Part shown: in pieces, positions 6,325 through 9,448 of the stretch
Layout: each line of letters opens with the position of its first letter
Position numbering within the stretch: position 1 is the first letter of the stretch
Assembly (NCBI GenBank): GCA_937942465.1
Contig: CALDEO010000162.1
Span: 1-9,448, forward strand
DNA length: 9,448 bases
Reading direction: 5' to 3'
DNA from: an uncultured Saprospiraceae bacterium
GTDB taxonomy: Bacteria > Bacteroidota > Bacteroidia > Chitinophagales > Saprospiraceae
The notes under the pieces: generated by a model
What the model saw: the letters and a program-made list of their open reading frames with translations, nothing else
Databases searched by the model: none
Told to the model about the DNA's origin: nothing
Made by a program: the position numbers and the translations under genes

Positions 6325-9300
6325 ATTAAATATAAATGTAATGTATACTTAACGATTTTCCTATTGTTACTGACAGCAATATCTGCCTATGGTCAAAATA
6401 CGGAACCTCATTTTGTTGATATTGCATTAAATTATGGTATTGATCATCAATATGCAGGAGCTGGAACAGGCGGTATAAGTTTTGTTGATTTCAACCAAGA
6501 TGGACTCGATGATCTTACACTTTCTAGTAGTAAAGGAAATTTAATCCAGTTCTACATTAACACTGGTAATGGATTTGAACAAACACCTCCTATTATACCA
6601 TATACCGATGAAGTCAAACAAATTATTTGGGTGGATTTTGATAATGACGGTGATCTTGATTTATATTATTGTACTTATGATGCCATAAATCGTTTATTCC
6701 GCAATGACGGATTCCCAATTCTAACAGATATAACACTCAGTGCTCAATTACCTACCTATACAAATAGAAGCCACGGGGCACTTTGGTCAGATATAAATAG
6801 AGATGGTTGGTTAGATCTATATTTTACTAATCGTAAACTACCTGTATTCCAGCCAGAAAATACGAATAGTCTATTTCTGAATAACCAAGATGGTACTTTT
6901 ACCGATTTATCAGAATATAGTAACAGTCAAGATATTGGAAAATTGCCTTTTTGTGCTGGGGTAATTGATTATAACAATGACAAATGGCCAGATCTATACG
7001 TAGCGAATGATCGAGCTAATGGTAATGCTTTTTTTAAAAACAACCGTGATTCTACATTTACGGAAGTATCCGAGGTAACGCATACATCATTTGACATTGA
7101 TGCAATGACAGTGACTGTAGGAGATATTAATAACGACCAACTGCAAGATTTCTACTTAACCAACCTTCCTGATGAAGGAAATAAACTATTAATTAACCAA
7201 GGCTATCAAGCTGACTCTGATGAATTCGTCTTTTTAGAAGAAGCACAGCAACGTGGTGTCGATTTTCATCAAATGAGTTGGGCGGCTAACTTTCTAGATG
7301 TTAATCTAGATGGGTGGTTGGATCTATATGTATCCAGTGTTACTAGTGAAAGTCAAGGTCAACGTCTACTCACGAATACTGGTGAAGGATATTTCATTAA
7401 CGGCAATTACGGTTTTGCGGGAGATAGTCTAATCAGTAATTGCAATGCCCTAGGTGATCTTGACAATAATGGACGAATGGAAATTGCGGTAATGAATAAT
7501 TTTGGACCATTCCAATTATGGCAAGATGTTAATGAAAATGATCAACACTGGATTAGCATAAGCTTAGAAGGTCACCGAAGTAATTTTAATGGGGTCGGGT
7601 CTACGATTAAAGTATTTACAGAAGACTTAGTACAATCTAAACATACTACTTGTGGTACATCGTTTTTAAGCCAAAACTCGTTTGTTAATTCCTTTGGAAT
7701 CCGAGAATTCAATAACATTGATAGTATTATAGTTGAGTGGCCTAGCGGTCATCTGGATAAACTATACAATGTTGATTCAGACCAAAAAATAAATATCCTA
7801 GAAGGGAGCACGACAAATGGGAATATTATGGTTGATGAAGAAATCGAACATCTCTACCCTATTATTAACAATGGTTTTTTCAAAGAATCTCATTCCTCTC
7901 TAGGGATCCATCATATACATAAACATCAGCAATTTCTTGGTGGTGGTGCTGCTATATTTGACTATGACAACGATGGAGATAGCGACATATACTTGACAGG
8001 TGGAAGTGAGATGGATAAGTTATACTCTAATGAAGGGAACGGTGAGTTTACAGATGTCTCCATGGATGCAGGGTTATTGATTACCAGTTTCTACTTTACT
8101 AACGGCGTTATGTTTGGTGATGTAGACAACGATGGGTATAAAGACATTTTTGTAACTACAACTGGAAATGTTCAACAGCTTTTTGGTAAAAACCTACTCT
8201 TACACAACCAAGGCAACGGACAATTTATAGAGAAATGGACACTTAGCGGCCCTAAAGACAACACCGCTGCACTAGGTTCTACTTTCATTGACTTCGATCA
8301 GGATGGTTTACTTGACATATATGTAGTGAGCTATGTTGAGGAGTCTGCTTTTCTATATGACGAAAATAATGCAATCATTGGATTTGATCATAGTTGCTTT
8401 GAAAATAGATTGTATAAAAACACTGGTGCCCCTGAGAGTTTTATAGATTTCACAGATTCTATATCCTTATACGATGATGGTTGTTCGCTTGCTACCACTG
8501 CTAGTGATATGGATATGGACGGCTTCCTAGATCTACTAACGGCTAATGACTTTGGTGAGTGGATTACTCCAAATACATTGCAACAATACGATACTACAAA
8601 TCATACTTTTAATGAGATTTCTGAGGAAAAGCGTTTTAACTCTAAAATGTATGGTATGGGTATTGGTGTCAGCGACTTTGACAATGACTTAGACTTTGAT
8701 TACTATATAACCAATATTGGAAAGAACGTATTCTTAAAAAACAATATCGATACTTTTGAGAATATATCTGACATTGCTAATGTCGGGAACGAATGGATAA
8801 TACCTGATAGTATATCTTCTGTGAGCTGGGGTGCTAGCTTCCTTGATTATGATAATGATCGTTATGAGGACCTATACGTAGCAAATGGATATGTCCCTAC
8901 TCCATCGTTTTTAAATACTACTTTATTTAACCCCGATGTACTTTATCAAAATAACGGTACTGGTAGTTTTACACAAATTGATTCAACGGACTCTGGCATT
9001 GATAATCGCTTATCAGCAAGAGGTTCTGCAGTTGGGGATTTAGATAATGATGGGGATCTTGATTTAATCTCAGCTGTGATAAGTGTTCCCCAAAATCTAA
9101 ATACATGGAACACCTTAGTTTATATTAATGAACATGACAATGAAAACCATTGGGTACAATTTGATCTTGAAGGCGTATTAGCAAATCGTGATGGATTAGG
9201 TAGTAAAATTATGGTCTATACACCAGAAGGTGCCATGTTAAAAGAAATAAGTGGTAGCTCTAGTCACTGCTCTCACGATAGTGACATTGCTCACTTTGGT

Positions 9301-9448
9301 CTAGGAGAAGCAACTATAATTGATAGCGTCCATATAGACTGGCCGAGTAGATCTAGTCTACAGCGACTATATGACATTGATATAGATCAACGACATGCAA
9401 TACTAGAAGATACGACTGGAACATCAATGACCATGGACACCATGACAA
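6313..9448 (+). CDS. Secreted FG-GAP/VCBS repeat protein with two ASPIC/UnbV domains (3' partial)
   Basis: One frame is open from the ATG at 6313 to the window edge, at least 1045 codons with no stop seen. A TAG codon directly precedes the ATG, and no other ATG lies upstream of the mature part. Residues 1-27 form a signal peptide: Lys6 and Lys8, a hydrophobic run TIFLLLLTAISA, and likely cleavage near AYG/Q. The mature part has two similar halves. Each holds seven Asp-rich repeats of the form DxDxDGxxDL, then an ASPIC/UnbV domain (about 412-498 and 946-1032). Seven FG-GAP repeats are expected to fold as one seven-bladed beta-propeller with calcium-binding loops, as in integrin alpha chains and CRTAC1. 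The protein is probably exported; a C-terminal type IX secretion sorting domain may follow but is not visible. Its substrate or partner is unknown; related proteins are thought to act in adhesion or surface binding. Confidence 0.92.
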   Translation, partial: MLFHIKYKCNVYLTIFLLLLTAISAYGQNTEPHFVDIALNYGIDHQYAGAGTGGISFVDFNQDGLDDLTLSSSKGNLIQFYINTGNGFEQTPPIIPYTDEVKQIIWVDFDNDGDLDLYYCTYDAINRLFRNDGFPILTDITLSAQLPTYTNRSHGALWSDINRDGWLDLYFTNRKLPVFQPENTNSLFLNNQDGTFTDLSEYSNSQDIGKLPFCAGVIDYNNDKWPDLYVANDRANGNAFFKNNRDSTFTEVSEVTHTSFDIDAMTVTVGDINNDQLQDFYLTNLPDEGNKLLINQGYQADSDEFVFLEEAQQRGVDFHQMSWAANFLDVNLDGWLDLYVSSVTSESQGQRLLTNTGEGYFINGNYGFAGDSLISNCNALGDLDNNGRMEIAVMNNFGPFQLWQDVNENDQHWISISLEGHRSNFNGVGSTIKVFTEDLVQSKHTTCGTSFLSQNSFVNSFGIREFNNIDSIIVEWPSGHLDKLYNVDSDQKINILEGSTTNGNIMVDEEIEHLYPIINNGFFKESHSSLGIHHIHKHQQFLGGGAAIFDYDNDGDSDIYLTGGSEMDKLYSNEGNGEFTDVSMDAGLLITSFYFTNGVMFGDVDNDGYKDIFVTTTGNVQQLFGKNLLLHNQGNGQFIEKWTLSGPKDNTAALGSTFIDFDQDGLLDIYVVSYVEESAFLYDENNAIIGFDHSCFENRLYKNTGAPESFIDFTDSISLYDDGCSLATTASDMDMDGFLDLLTANDFGEWITPNTLQQYDTTNHTFNEISEEKRFNSKMYGMGIGVSDFDNDLDFDYYITNIGKNVFLKNNIDTFENISDIANVGNEWIIPDSISSVSWGASFLDYDNDRYEDLYVANGYVPTPSFLNTTLFNPDVLYQNNGTGSFTQIDSTDSGIDNRLSARGSAVGDLDNDGDLDLISAVISVPQNLNTWNTLVYINEHDNENHWVQFDLEGVLANRDGLGSKIMVYTPEGAMLKEISGSSSHCSHDSDIAHFGLGEATIIDSVHIDWPSRSSLQRLYDIDIDQRHAILEDTTGTSMTMDTMT
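6487..7803 (+). repeat. First propeller module: seven FG-GAP repeats plus UnbV domain
   Basis: Repeat loops start at residues 59 (DFNQDGLDDL), 108 (DFDNDGDLDL), 160 (DINRDGWLDL), 219 (DYNNDKWPDL), 271 (DINNDQLQDF), 329 (DVNLDGWLDL) and 382 (DLDNNGRMEI), about 50-60 residues apart. The fourth and fifth lack the loop glycine, and the seventh ends in Glu. The UnbV domain follows from about 412 (HWISISLEG), with GVGSTIKVF, the family-like SFLSQNS (450-456) and VEWPSG. Confidence 0.85.
7960..9410 (+). repeat. Second propeller module: seven FG-GAP repeats plus UnbV domain
   Basis: Repeat loops start at residues 550 (DYDNDGDSDI), 603 (DVDNDGYKDI), 660 (DFDQDGLLDI), 732 (DMDMDGFLDL), 788 (DFDNDLDFDY), 845 (DYDNDRYEDL) and 909 (DLDNDGDLDL). 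The UnbV domain starts near 946 (HWVQFDLEG), with GLGSKIMVY, HFGLG and IDWPS. In place of the SFLSQNS segment of the first module it has a Ser/His/Cys-rich stretch, SSSHCSHDSD (982-991). The halves share layout but are clearly diverged, so the duplication is old, or the unit was joined from two related genes. Confidence 0.85.

Noticed and set aside
1..9448. CRISPR array, toxin-antitoxin pair or other defence system
   Set aside because: No regularly spaced repeats with unique spacers, no small paired genes and no nuclease or effector domains are present. The repeats in the right part are protein-coding FG-GAP loops.

Overview
The window looks like chromosomal DNA of a member of the Bacteroidota (Bacteroidetes). 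The evidence is the low G+C content, the sequence style of the ribosomal proteins, the near absence of Shine-Dalgarno motifs before starts, the gene order tRNAs-tuf-tRNA-Trp-secE-nusG-rplK-rplA-rplJ-rplL with a neighbouring xerC, and a secreted FG-GAP/UnbV protein of a kind common in that phylum. No genus can be named from the sequence alone.

Bases 1-5222 are a translation-machinery block read entirely on the minus strand, so it runs from right to left. It starts with tRNA-Thr(UGU), tRNA-Tyr(GUA) and tRNA-Gly(UCC). A 386-base gap without a gene follows, then tuf (EF-Tu), which ends at a strong hairpin terminator. Next come tRNA-Trp(CCA), secE, nusG, rplK (L11), rplA (L1), rplJ (L10) and rplL (L7/L12). 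rpoB would be expected just past the left edge. Together these genes supply the charged-tRNA carrier, a SecYEG subunit, the transcription factor that couples RNA polymerase to ribosomes, and the L1 and L10-L12 stalks of the 50S subunit. A compact stem-loop between rplK and rplA is a candidate L1 autoregulatory site.

Bases 5223-5424 hold no gene. A complete tyrosine recombinase of the XerC/XerD type follows on the minus strand (5425-6324) with all six catalytic residues. It fits the chromosome-dimer-resolution type better than a phage integrase.

From 6313 to the right edge a single unbroken plus-strand reading frame of at least 1045 codons encodes a secreted protein. It has a signal peptide, seven Asp-rich FG-GAP/VCBS repeats, an ASPIC/UnbV domain, then seven more repeats and a second UnbV domain. 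The gene continues off the window. Its start codon lies inside the 5' end of xerC, so the two genes overlap head to head by 12 bases.

The left two thirds are ordinary conserved core genome. The most unusual content is the two-module secreted protein, its overlap with xerC, the hairpin and repeats in the noncoding gaps, and the apparent lack of hpf and a second tRNA-Thr from places where related genomes often carry them. I see no clear sign of a new defence system or mobile element.
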